Of a stretch of DNA of 64,000 bases, positions 7,001 to 15,356 are shown piece after piece. How positions within the stretch are numbered: position 1 is the first letter of the stretch; the number at the start of each line of letters is the position of its first letter. The notes beneath the pieces were generated by a model. That model did not search any database. It was not told the origin of the DNA and worked only from the letters and a program-made list of their open reading frames with translations. This DNA comes from JACPRB01 sp964468745. GTDB lineage: Bacteria; Planctomycetota; MHYJ01; JACPRB01. The position numbers and the translations under genes are program-made. Where the stretch lies: contig CAYXVY010000337.1 of NCBI GenBank assembly GCA_964468745.1, positions 5,850 to 69,849 of the forward strand. Reading direction: 5' to 3'.

Positions 7001-8623
7001 ATGCGGCCGTTTCTCGCCATCGCGCTCGTACTTGCGGCGTTCGCGCCCGGATGCGACATAAAAAAGGGGCCTCCCGGCCGGCCGCCGGTCGTCCCGATGC
7101 TTGCCATCCAGGAAGAAGTGCTCCAGGACCGCGTCGCCCACGCGAAGCAGCTGCTTGCAGACGCGGGCTACGCCGGAGGGAAGGGCTTCCCGAAGCTCGA
7201 GATCCTCTACAACACGGACGAGGGGCACAAGAAGATTGCCGCCGTCGTCCAGCAGATGTGGCGCAAGAATCTCGGCATCGACGTCGAGCTGCGCAACACC
7301 GAGTGGAAGGTGTATCTCGACGACCTGTCGAAGCTGCGCTACCAGATCGCGCGCCGCGGGTGGATCGGCGACTACCGAGATCCGAACACGTTCATCGACA
7401 TGTTCACGTCGCTCAGCGGAAACAACAACACGGGATGGAAGAACGCACAGTTCGACCAGCTCGTGAAGGACGCGTTCCGCGAGGCGGACAAGGTGAAGCG
7501 GCTGGCGATCCTGCGCGACGCCGAGAAGATCCTGATGACCGAGCTGCCGATCATGCCCATCTACTTCTACGTCTCGTCGAACTGCTGGACCGACAAGGTG
7601 AAGGGCGTGTACGCGAACATCCAGGACGTGCATCCGTTGAACGAGGCGTACGTCGAGGGGAAGGACACGCTGATCATCAACAACGCCACCGAGATCCAGA
7701 CGCTCGACGCCGGCCTGGCGCGCGGCGTTCCGGAGGATCGAATCATCAGCACAATGTTCGAGGGTTTGACGATTCGCGATCCGAAGACGCTCGACCCGAA
7801 GCCCGGGATCGCGCAGAGCTGGGAGGTTTCGGCCGATGGGCGCACCTACACGTTCCACCTGCGCGAGGCGCAGTGGAGCGACGGCAAGCCCGTGACGGCG
7901 GGCGATTTCGAGTACGCGTGGAAGCGCGTGCTCGATCCGGCCACGCCGACCGACTACGCGAGCCAGCTCTACTACGTCAAGGGCGCGGAGGATTACAACA
8001 CCAAGAAGACGCCCGACGCTTCGAAGGTGGGGGTGCGCGCGCAGGACGATCGCACGCTGGTCGTCGAGCTCGAGAATCCGTGCGCGTACTGGCTCGATCT
8101 CTGCGCGTTCTTCACGCTCTATCCGGTGCGCAAGGATGTGATCGACAAGCACGGCACGAACTGGACGCGCGCGGAGAACATCGTCGTCAACGGCCCCTTC
8201 AAGCTGAAGGAGCACAAGCCGAACGACTCGCTGACCGTCGAGAAGAATCCGAAGTACTACAACGCGGGCGTCGTGAAGCAGCCGATGGTCACGTTCCTGC
8301 CGATCGAGAACCGGCTGACGGCGTGGGGCCTGTACAGGGACGGCAAGTGCGACTGGGTGACGTCGCTGCCTCTGGAGCAGATCGAGGAGATCATCAAGCG
8401 GCCGGATTATCGCGGCGACACGTATCTCGGCACGTACTTCTACTCGTTCAACGTGGAGCACGAGGCGCTGAAGGACAAGCGGGTGCGCAAGGCGCTCACG
8501 CTGGCGATCGACCGCGAAATCATCGTGAACAAGATCACCAAGCAGGGACAGAAGCCCGCGTACTGGTACGTGCCGCCGATCTGGGAGACGTTCAAGAGCC
8601 CGCGGTTCGACGTCAAGGATTGA
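7001..8623 (+). CDS. Oligopeptide-binding lipoprotein with circularly permuted domain order
   Basis: A 540-residue peptide/oligopeptide substrate-binding protein (SBP family 5, OppA-like). Start: ATG 7001 with GGAGG 5 nt upstream, rather than GTG 6995. A lipobox (LAAFAPGC) predicts a membrane-anchored lipoprotein. The order of segments is unusual: residues about 45-212 match the C-terminal third of OppA (AKQLLADAGY, FPKLEILYN, IYFYVSS, VKGVYANI), and residues about 217-540 match the OppA N-terminal and middle parts (EIQTLDAGLARGVPE, YTFHLREAQWSDG, NIVVNGPFKLKE, KALTLAIDREIIVNK). In normal OppA the first block follows the last. The protein ends where the normal linker would lead into AKQLLADAGY. 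It is the first gene of a four-gene operon with oppB one nucleotide downstream. Confidence 0.9.
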   Translation: MRPFLAIALVLAAFAPGCDIKKGPPGRPPVVPMLAIQEEVLQDRVAHAKQLLADAGYAGGKGFPKLEILYNTDEGHKKIAAVVQQMWRKNLGIDVELRNTEWKVYLDDLSKLRYQIARRGWIGDYRDPNTFIDMFTSLSGNNNTGWKNAQFDQLVKDAFREADKVKRLAILRDAEKILMTELPIMPIYFYVSSNCWTDKVKGVYANIQDVHPLNEAYVEGKDTLIINNATEIQTLDAGLARGVPEDRIISTMFEGLTIRDPKTLDPKPGIAQSWEVSADGRTYTFHLREAQWSDGKPVTAGDFEYAWKRVLDPATPTDYASQLYYVKGAEDYNTKKTPDASKVGVRAQDDRTLVVELENPCAYWLDLCAFFTLYPVRKDVIDKHGTNWTRAENIVVNGPFKLKEHKPNDSLTVEKNPKYYNAGVVKQPMVTFLPIENRLTAWGLYRDGKCDWVTSLPLEQIEEIIKRPDYRGDTYLGTYFYSFNVEHEALKDKRVRKALTLAIDREIIVNKITKQGQKPAYWYVPPIWETFKSPRFDVKD

Positions 8624-8624
8624 C

Positions 8625-9560
8625 GTGCTGTCGTTCGTCGTCCGGCGCCTGTTCGGCGGGGTCATCACGCTCTTCGTGATCGCCACGCTCTGCTTCACCA
8701 TCACGCGGCTTGCGCCGGGGAGCCCGTTCTCCTCGGAGCGCACGATGCACCCCGAGATCATCAAGAACTTCGAGGTGTTCTACGGCCTCGACAGGCCCAT
8801 CCTTGTGCAGTACGGACGCACGATGTGGGGCTACCTGAAGGGCGACTTCGGCCCGTCGATGCACTATCGCGATCGGACGTGCAACGACTACGTGTGGCCG
8901 GGATTCAGGACGTCGGTCATCCTCGGCACGCTGGCGGGGCTGCTGGCGCTCGCCATTGGGCTGCCCCTTGGGCTCGTGGGTGCCGCGTACCAGAATCGCG
9001 CGCCGGACTACGCCGCGATGACCTTGTCCGTGATGGGCATCTGCGTGCCGAACTTCCTCCTCGGGCCGCTGCTGGTCCTGCTCTTCACGTTCGGGCTCGG
9101 CTGGTTGCCGTCGGCACGCTGGCCGGAAGACTGGTCGCTCTCGGAGCTGCGCAAGCTCATCATGCCTGCGATCACGCTGGTCATGGTGCACGTCGCGTAC
9201 ATCTCACGACTCGGGCGCGCGGGGATGCTCGACGTGATGAACAAGGACTACATCCGCACGGCGCGCGCGAAGGGGCTGTCGGAGTGGGTTGTCTTCCTCA
9301 AGCACGGGCTCAAGAACGGCGTCACGCCGGTCGTCTCGTACGCGGGGCCGATGTGGGCGCTGATCATCACGGGTTCGATCGTCGTCGAGTCGATCTTCGC
9401 GCTGCCGGGGCTGGGGACGCACTTCGTGAAGTCCGCCATGAACCGCGACATGAACCTCATCATGGCGTGCGTGATGGTGTACAGCACGATCGTGATCTGC
9501 ATGAACTTCCTTGTTGACATCGCGTACGCGTATCTCGATCCGCGGGTGAGGTTGAGCTGA
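8625..9560 (+). CDS. oppB: Oligopeptide ABC transporter permease, OppB type
   Basis: A 311-residue inner-membrane permease with the OppB/DppB topology: an N-terminal helix (VRRLFGGVITLFVIATLCF), the FGLDRPxxxQY-like segment (YGLDRPILVQY, residues about 46-56), five further helices and the EAA loop (DYIRTARAKGLSEWVVFLKHGLKN) that docks the ATPase. Start is GTG at 8625, one base after the upstream stop. Its stop overlaps the oppC ATG (TGATG at 9558-9562). It pairs with OppC to form the channel for peptides delivered by the flanking binding proteins. Confidence 0.93.
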   Translation: MLSFVVRRLFGGVITLFVIATLCFTITRLAPGSPFSSERTMHPEIIKNFEVFYGLDRPILVQYGRTMWGYLKGDFGPSMHYRDRTCNDYVWPGFRTSVILGTLAGLLALAIGLPLGLVGAAYQNRAPDYAAMTLSVMGICVPNFLLGPLLVLLFTFGLGWLPSARWPEDWSLSELRKLIMPAITLVMVHVAYISRLGRAGMLDVMNKDYIRTARAKGLSEWVVFLKHGLKNGVTPVVSYAGPMWALIITGSIVVESIFALPGLGTHFVKSAMNRDMNLIMACVMVYSTIVICMNFLVDIAYAYLDPRVRLS

Positions 9561-10468
9561 TGAGCCCGAGATCCTCTTTCGTGATCGACCCCGACGCCGC
9601 GCTGGCCGCGCCCGTCGGCCGCTCTCCGTCCCAGATGGCGCTGCGGAGGTTCATGAAGAACCGCCGCGCGCTCGTTTGTTTCTTCCTGCTCAGCCTGATC
9701 GGCGGGGCGACGCTCCTGGTCCCGTGGGTCACGCCGCACGACTACCGCGACCAGGACTGGGACTACACGGGGGGCGAGCCGAACGGCAAGTACTGGATGG
9801 GGACGGACACGCTGGGGCGCGATCTGATGTCGCGCGTCTTCCTCGGCGGGCGGATCTCATTCGCGGTCGGATTCCTCGCGACCGCGGTGAGCGTCGTCAT
9901 CGGCATCCTCTATGGCTCGCTGAGCGCGTTTCTCGGCGGGCGCGCGGACAATCTGATGATGCGGTTCGTCGACGTGCTGTACGGGCTGCCGTACATGCTC
10001 ATCATCATCATCGTCATGGCGTTCCTGAGGACGAAAGACATCGTCATCGTGTTCTGCGTGCTGGGCCTGTTCGGCTGGCTGACGATGGCGCGGATCGTGC
10101 GCGGGCAGGTGCTCTCGCTGCGCGAGCGCGAGTTCGTCGAGGCGGCGCGGGCGCTGGGCGCAGGCACATGGCACATCATCTTCAAGCACATGATCCCGAA
10201 CATCATGGGGCCGGTGATCGTCTACACGACGCTCTCCGTCCCCGCCATGATCCTCTCGGAGTCGTTCATCTCGTTCCTGGGCCTGGGGATTTCCGAGCCC
10301 GAGACATCGTGGGGCATGCTGATCAGCGAGGGGGCGCAGGCACTCGGCGGCGACAAGAGCTACTGGTGGCTGACGACGTTCCCCGGCGCGTGCCTGGCGA
10401 TCACGCTGTTCTGTCTCAACTCGATCGGAGACGGCTTGAGAGACTCCTTTGATGTCCAGCAGCGTTAG
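9560..10468 (+). CDS. oppC: Oligopeptide ABC transporter permease, OppC type
   Basis: A 302-residue permease with the OppC N-terminal cytoplasmic stretch (SPSQMALRRFMKNRRA), a first helix, the periplasmic GTDTLGRDLMSR motif characteristic of OppC/DppC and the EAA loop (EFVEAARALGAGTWHIIFKHMIPN). Further helices end with LNSIGDGLRDSFDVQQR, a typical C-terminus. It overlaps oppB by one base and the second binding-protein gene by 17 bases. No OppD or OppF ATPase gene is present in the window, so the ATPase must be supplied from elsewhere. Confidence 0.93.
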   Translation: MSPRSSFVIDPDAALAAPVGRSPSQMALRRFMKNRRALVCFFLLSLIGGATLLVPWVTPHDYRDQDWDYTGGEPNGKYWMGTDTLGRDLMSRVFLGGRISFAVGFLATAVSVVIGILYGSLSAFLGGRADNLMMRFVDVLYGLPYMLIIIIVMAFLRTKDIVIVFCVLGLFGWLTMARIVRGQVLSLREREFVEAARALGAGTWHIIFKHMIPNIMGPVIVYTTLSVPAMILSESFISFLGLGISEPETSWGMLISEGAQALGGDKSYWWLTTFPGACLAITLFCLNSIGDGLRDSFDVQQR

Positions 10469-12032
10469 GTTTGCGCTCGTCCTTCTGCTGCTTGTCGGCT
10501 GCGACAAGTCCGGCGCCGGGCTCCCGACGACAAGCGACCCGAGGATCCTCGAGGCGCGCAAGTTGCTCGCCGACGCGGGATTCCCGGAAGGCAAGGGGTT
10601 CCCGAAGCTCGAAGTCCTGCACAACGACGCCGACTGGCACAAGAAGATCGCCGCCGCGATCCAGGAGATGTGGCGCAAGCAGCTCGGGATCCAGGTCGAG
10701 CTGCGCAGCGAGGAGTGGAAGGTGTTCCTCGCCAATCGCGGTGCCGGGAAGTTCCAGATCGCGCGCGGCGGATTCACCGGCGAGTATCGCGACCCGCACG
10801 CGTTCCTGCGTCTCTTCGCCAGCGACAGCGGATTCAACTCGACGAAGTGGTCGAGCCCGGAATTCGACCGGCTGCTGCTCGCGGCGAACGACGAGCTCGA
10901 TCCGGCGAAGCGTTACGCAATGCTGGGGAAAGCGGAGCGGCTGCTCCTCGACGAGGCGCCGACGTTTCCCGTCTTCCACTATGTAGGCCACAACTGGATG
11001 CGTCCGTTCGTAAAGGGGGTGCAGCCGAACTACCGCGACATGCATCCGATGCAGCACGTGTGGATGGATGGCGAGGGGACTCCGAAGGACGGCGTCCTCC
11101 TCTTCTTCGCCGGCGAGGAGGCCGGGACGCTGGACCCGGGACTCTCTCACGACATGCGCGGCCTCAAGACCGCGATGGCGCTCTTCGAGGGACTCGTGCA
11201 ATACGACCCGAAGGATGCGTCGCCGATGCCCGCTGTTGCCGAGCGCTGGGAGATTTCTCCCGACGGCCGCACCTACACCTTCCATCTGCGTGACGCGAAG
11301 TGGTCGAGCGGCGACGCGGTCACGTCGGAGGATTTCGTCTGGTCGTGGCGTCGCGTCATCGATCCCGCCACGGCGTCGCAGTACAAGGACCTGATGTACT
11401 ACGTGAAGAACGGCCGCGCGATCGCGAACAAGGAGAAGCCGAAGGAGGAGCTCGGCATCCGCGCGCCGGACGCGAAGACGGTCGTCGTCGAGCTGGAGCG
11501 TCCGACGCCGTACTTCCTGTCGGTGCTGTGCCTCAACGTCTTCTTTCCCGTGCATCGAGCGACGGTCGAGAAGCACGGCAAGGACTGGACGCGCGTGGAG
11601 AACATCGTCAATAACGGGCCGTTCCGCATTACGGCGTGGAGGATCAACGACCGGCAGGTGTTCGAGGCGAATCCCGCCTATCGCGCCGCGGGCGACGTGA
11701 AGCTGAAGAAGTTCGTGTGGCTCACGGGGAGCAACTTCTCGACCGCGTGGAACCAGTACATCGCGGGTGAATGTCATTGGACCTATCAGTCGCCGAACGA
11801 GCTGCTCGAGGAGGCCGTCAAGCGGCCGGATCACCAGGCGGCGCCCTACAACGCGAGCTACTTCTACGTGTTCAACGTGACGGTCAAGCCGCTCGACGAC
11901 GTGCGCGTGCGTCGTGCGCTCTCGCTGGCCGTCGATCGCGACGTGATCACGAAGCACGTGGTGAAGGGGGGCGAGACTCCCGCCGATCGCATCACGCCGA
12001 AGTCTCTGTATCCCGAGTACGAAGTGAAATGA
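10452..12032 (+). CDS. Second oligopeptide-binding lipoprotein, also circularly permuted
   Basis: A 526-residue paralogue of the 7001-8623 protein. Start ATG 10452 gives MSSSVRFALVLLLLVGCDKS, with a lipobox cysteine at about residue 17. Residues about 28-205 match the OppA C-terminal lobe (ARKLLADAGFPEGKGFPKLE, QLGIQVELRSEEWKVFL, VKGVQPNYRDMHPM). Residues about 212-526 match the OppA N-terminus and middle (EEAGTLDPGLSHD, YTFHLRDAKWSSGDAVTSED, VENIVNNGPFRI, RRALSLAVDRDVITKHV). The breakpoint is at the same place as in the first copy, so the permutation predates their duplication. It overlaps the end of oppC and is the last gene of the operon, convergent with the canonical SBP gene 27 nt away. 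Confidence 0.9.
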   Translation: MSSSVRFALVLLLLVGCDKSGAGLPTTSDPRILEARKLLADAGFPEGKGFPKLEVLHNDADWHKKIAAAIQEMWRKQLGIQVELRSEEWKVFLANRGAGKFQIARGGFTGEYRDPHAFLRLFASDSGFNSTKWSSPEFDRLLLAANDELDPAKRYAMLGKAERLLLDEAPTFPVFHYVGHNWMRPFVKGVQPNYRDMHPMQHVWMDGEGTPKDGVLLFFAGEEAGTLDPGLSHDMRGLKTAMALFEGLVQYDPKDASPMPAVAERWEISPDGRTYTFHLRDAKWSSGDAVTSEDFVWSWRRVIDPATASQYKDLMYYVKNGRAIANKEKPKEELGIRAPDAKTVVVELERPTPYFLSVLCLNVFFPVHRATVEKHGKDWTRVENIVNNGPFRITAWRINDRQVFEANPAYRAAGDVKLKKFVWLTGSNFSTAWNQYIAGECHWTYQSPNELLEEAVKRPDHQAAPYNASYFYVFNVTVKPLDDVRVRRALSLAVDRDVITKHVVKGGETPADRITPKSLYPEYEVK

Positions 12033-12059
12033 GCCGCGGGCGGAGCGAGGATCGAACCG

Positions 12060-13757
12060 CTACTTCTCGAGTCGCACGTTCTGCAGCAGGATCCGCCCCA
12101 TGGGATTCAGCGATAGCTTCACGTTGGACTTCGCGACGATGAAGTCGCCCCCCGTGTGCAGCGGCACAATCGCGCCCCCTTCGGCGAGGAGCGACGCCTC
12201 CGCGCGCGCGAGGAGATTGAGCCGGGCCGCCGCGTTTGACTCACGGCCGGCCTCGGCGAGCAGTTTCCCTGCATCGCCGGTCGCGAAGGGCGCCAGGAAG
12301 GCGGCGGGATCGAACGTCGGGCCGCTCCAGACGCCGTACGCGAGATCGTAGTCCGCGGCGTCGAGCGCCTCGCGATACGCCGGCCACTCGCGCAGGTCGA
12401 GCCGGATTGCAATGCCGAGGTCCTTCTCCAGCTGCTCTTTCATCGCGATCACGACACTCTGATGCGATTTCGGGCCGAGAAAATTGAGCCGAGGGAACTT
12501 CGTGAGATCGGGCTGCTCGGCGAGGAGATGACGGATCGCAGCGGTGATGTCCTGGACCGGAGCGGACGCGCCGACGTACCCGGGGCACCCCGGCGGAACG
12601 AGGCCGACTGCCGCTTCACATCCCGTACCGGCCTGCTTCAATACCCTCGACCGGTCAATCGCGAGGGCGATGGCCGCGCGGATCTTGCTCGACGCGCACG
12701 GCCCTTTCGCTGCGTTCAGACTCAGATGCCACATCGTGAACGTCGCGAACGGCCGCACGTCCCCCTTGCGGACGAGCTCGGGCACGCTCTCGGGCGGGAC
12801 GAGATCGCGATCGATCCACTGCACCTGTCCTCGCGCGAACGCTTCCAGCGCGCCCGCGATGTGAGCGCCGAGGACCAAGGTCACACGTTCCGGACCCGCC
12901 GGTCCCGCGCGCAGGAGCGTCAGCTCGTCTCGTGTCCACTTCTCAACCCGGTACGCGCCGTTCGTGGCGATGTTCTGCGGATGCGTCCATTGATCGAGCT
13001 TGCGCTCGACGATTTGCGCCGGCACCGGAAGAAAGGCGGGCCCGGCAAGCTCCTCGAGAAGGGTCGGGGACGTCGCCGCGAGCGTCACGCGCAGCGTCCG
13101 CGCATCGACCGCTTCCGCGCCGATCGCGCGCTCGTCCAGGTCGGGTCGCGTCGCAGCTTTCGCGGCCTCGTCGAGTGCGGCGCGGACGGCCGTCTCCCGT
13201 TCCGCCTCCGCCAGACCGCGGATGGCATTTGCATGCCGTTGGGTCGCGCGATCCTTCCAGCGGTTGGCGATCGCGAGACGTTCCGAGGCAGGCTGCGAAT
13301 CGAACGTGAGCAGCTCCTGGTCGAGGCGCCGGTCTTCCCAGAACGCCAGGGCGCCGCGCACGGGCGCAAAAGCGAAGACCGTGGCGCTGCCGGTCTCCGG
13401 TCGAAGCACGCGACGCCAGGCGTAGACGAAATCGCCCGCCGTCACCGGCGCGCCGTCGGACCACTTCACGTCGCGCAGATGAAACGTCCACGTGAGGCCG
13501 TCCTGGGAAGTTTCCCAGCGCTCGGCCGCGCCCGCGATGACGGACGTTCCGTCCGGTCCGAAGGTCGTGAGTCCCGTGAAGAGCGAGAGCGCGAGGCGGG
13601 TCGTAACGATACCGGCCCCCGCGTGCGCGGGATCGAGCGAGCGGGGCGTGCCCCAGGCGACGCGAAGCTCGTTCGACGCCGGGTCCCTGTCCTGAGCGAG
13701 CGCAGGCGAGTCGAAGGATTGCAGGAGGACGAGCAGGGCAAGCGTCGCGAATCTCAT
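12060..13757 (-). CDS. Peptide-binding protein of the OppA family, canonical domain order
   Basis: A 565-residue SBP family 5 protein with a signal peptide (MRFATLALLVLLQSFDSPALA, no lipobox cysteine) and segments in the usual order: RSLDPAHAG, WTFHLRDVKWSDGAPVTAG, NIATNGAYRVEKW, KIRAAIALAIDRSR, then PRLNFLGPKSHQS and LLARAEASLLAE near the C-terminus. An insertion of about 60 residues (GALAFWEDRRLDQELLTFDS onward) sits after the ATVFAF segment. The ATG at 13757 is preferred to a TTG at 13772. It starts 6 nt after the nagZ stop on the same strand, so NagZ and this SBP are co-transcribed; by analogy with MppA a muropeptide ligand is possible. It is the built-in control showing that the other two SBPs are rearranged. 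Confidence 0.88.
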   Translation of the reverse strand: MRFATLALLVLLQSFDSPALAQDRDPASNELRVAWGTPRSLDPAHAGAGIVTTRLALSLFTGLTTFGPDGTSVIAGAAERWETSQDGLTWTFHLRDVKWSDGAPVTAGDFVYAWRRVLRPETGSATVFAFAPVRGALAFWEDRRLDQELLTFDSQPASERLAIANRWKDRATQRHANAIRGLAEAERETAVRAALDEAAKAATRPDLDERAIGAEAVDARTLRVTLAATSPTLLEELAGPAFLPVPAQIVERKLDQWTHPQNIATNGAYRVEKWTRDELTLLRAGPAGPERVTLVLGAHIAGALEAFARGQVQWIDRDLVPPESVPELVRKGDVRPFATFTMWHLSLNAAKGPCASSKIRAAIALAIDRSRVLKQAGTGCEAAVGLVPPGCPGYVGASAPVQDITAAIRHLLAEQPDLTKFPRLNFLGPKSHQSVVIAMKEQLEKDLGIAIRLDLREWPAYREALDAADYDLAYGVWSGPTFDPAAFLAPFATGDAGKLLAEAGRESNAAARLNLLARAEASLLAEGGAIVPLHTGGDFIVAKSNVKLSLNPMGRILLQNVRLEK

Positions 13758-13762
13758 GTCTC

Positions 13763-15265
13763 TTATGGACAATCAAGGGTGACTGGAAGTTTTCCGAGGA
13801 ACGGGATCTCGCCGCAGAGAGAGCGCGCGGCGGCCACCTGGAGGCACGGAGCCTCGCCGTAGGCGCAGACATAGGCGGCGGCGCCGGGGATCTGGCCGAT
13901 GACGTACGGATTTCCGAACGACACGACGACGAGCTTCGAGATGGGACCCAGCGAGAGGCGCGCATCCTCGATGAGCCGCGTGTCCGCCTCGGTGCGGCCC
14001 GAAAATGAGCGGTACTTGGAGAAGATCGCGAGCACACCGACGTGCGAATCCCCCTGGAGGCGACCTCGATCGGCGAGCGCCTTCTCGAACAGGGTCAGGT
14101 CCCCGCGCGCGCTGTCGTCGCGCATCGCCGCGTAGCGCACGCCCTGCGCGAGAGGCAACGTCTTCGAGCGGTCGAACGCGAGCGTGATGGCGGCTTCGGC
14201 GATGCGCTTGGCCGCGTCGCGGTGCTCCACGGAGTCGACGACACCTTCGGCGGCGGCCACGTCCACCGTCGGCGAAGCGATGACCCCTGCCTTGCATTTC
14301 GCGGCCCATATTCGCTCGATCGCCGCATCGAGCGTCTGCTCCGGGAGCCGGCCGCTCTGGACCGCCTTCGTCACGGCGTCGATCGCCTCCCACGGACCTT
14401 CCGGATAGAGCGCGATGTCCGCTCCCGCCTCCAGGGCGCGGATCACGGGCTCTTGCGGATTCGCGAGATTGCGCACGGCTCCCATCATGAGCGCGTCGGT
14501 GACGATGAGTCCGTCGAACTTCATCTCTCGGCGCAAGAGATCGGTCGTCACCGCGCGCGACAGCGATGCAGGGCGCTCGCGGTCGAACGCCTCCACGAGG
14601 AGATGCGCGGTCATCACGGCGTCTGCTTCGGCGAGGGCCTCCTGGAAGGGCCGCAGCTCGCGGGCCCGCAGCGTCGCCGCGTCGGCGCTCACGCGAGGCA
14701 GCACGAGGTGCGAGTCCTGCGTCACGTCGCCGTGCCCGGGAAAGTGCTTGAGGCACGAGAGGCCGCCGCCCTCGCGCACGCCTCGGGCGAAGGCCGCGGC
14801 GAGGCGACCCGCCAGCGCCGGATCCTCGCCGAACGAGCGCACGTTGATGATCGGATTCTTCGGGTTCGACTGGACGTCGGCGACGGGCGCGAGAATCCAC
14901 GGCACACCGAGAGAGCGCGCTTCGCGTGCGGTGACGCGTCCCTTGAGGTTCGCCAGATCGGCGGAGGTGGTCGCGCCCACGGCCATGTTCGTCGGGAGCG
15001 CGGTCGCTCCGCGCACCTGGTAGCCGACGCCGTGCTCGTGATCGGCGCAGATGAGCAGCGGAACGCGCGCGACGTTTTGCAGGGAATTGACGGTCGGGGG
15101 GATATCGAAGACCGATCCGCCGAAGAAGCAGACTCCGCCGATGCCGGCGCGCGCGAGGCGGCCGAGATCTTCGTAGTCGGGCTTGTCGAACCGGAGGTCG
15201 ACGAAGAGGACCTGGGCGGCCTTCTCGCGCAGCGAGAGCGACGGCGGGCGCGTCGAGGCGATCAC
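13763..15265 (-). CDS. nagZ: Beta-N-acetylhexosaminidase, glycoside hydrolase family 3 (NagZ-like)
   Basis: A 500-residue GH3 enzyme expected to remove terminal GlcNAc from muropeptides. Diagnostic motifs: KHFPGHGDVTQDSH (residues about 190-203, the catalytic His/Asp loop specific to GH3 N-acetylglucosaminidases) and LIVTDALMMGA (about 256-266), with the nucleophile Asp. The C-terminal 150 residues form the second GH3-like domain often present in longer homologues. There is no clear signal peptide, so a cytoplasmic role in recycling is likely. The start is GTG 15265; a TAGAAC box ends 8 nt upstream, so the leader is very short. It is co-transcribed with the SBP gene at 12060-13757. Confidence 0.9.
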   Translation of the reverse strand: MIASTRPPSLSLREKAAQVLFVDLRFDKPDYEDLGRLARAGIGGVCFFGGSVFDIPPTVNSLQNVARVPLLICADHEHGVGYQVRGATALPTNMAVGATTSADLANLKGRVTAREARSLGVPWILAPVADVQSNPKNPIINVRSFGEDPALAGRLAAAFARGVREGGGLSCLKHFPGHGDVTQDSHLVLPRVSADAATLRARELRPFQEALAEADAVMTAHLLVEAFDRERPASLSRAVTTDLLRREMKFDGLIVTDALMMGAVRNLANPQEPVIRALEAGADIALYPEGPWEAIDAVTKAVQSGRLPEQTLDAAIERIWAAKCKAGVIASPTVDVAAAEGVVDSVEHRDAAKRIAEAAITLAFDRSKTLPLAQGVRYAAMRDDSARGDLTLFEKALADRGRLQGDSHVGVLAIFSKYRSFSGRTEADTRLIEDARLSLGPISKLVVVSFGNPYVIGQIPGAAAYVCAYGEAPCLQVAAARSLCGEIPFLGKLPVTLDCP

Positions 15266-15317
15266 GGGGACGTTCTAGCACAAACTCGGATATGGAGATG
15301 CTGCCATAGGAAATGGG

Positions 15318-15345
15318 TTGACGAATCCGCGCGGAATTCTACTAT
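15318..15345 (+). promoter_or_regulatory. Sigma-70-like promoter for the TPR gene
   Basis: TTGACG (15318-15323) and TACTAT (15340-15345) are separated by 16 nt. Transcription would start near 15352, only a few bases before the ATG at 15357, predicting an almost leaderless mRNA. This supports 15357 over the in-frame TTG at 15318, which is itself the -35 box. Confidence 0.65.
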
Positions 15346-15356
15346 TCCGTTCAGGG

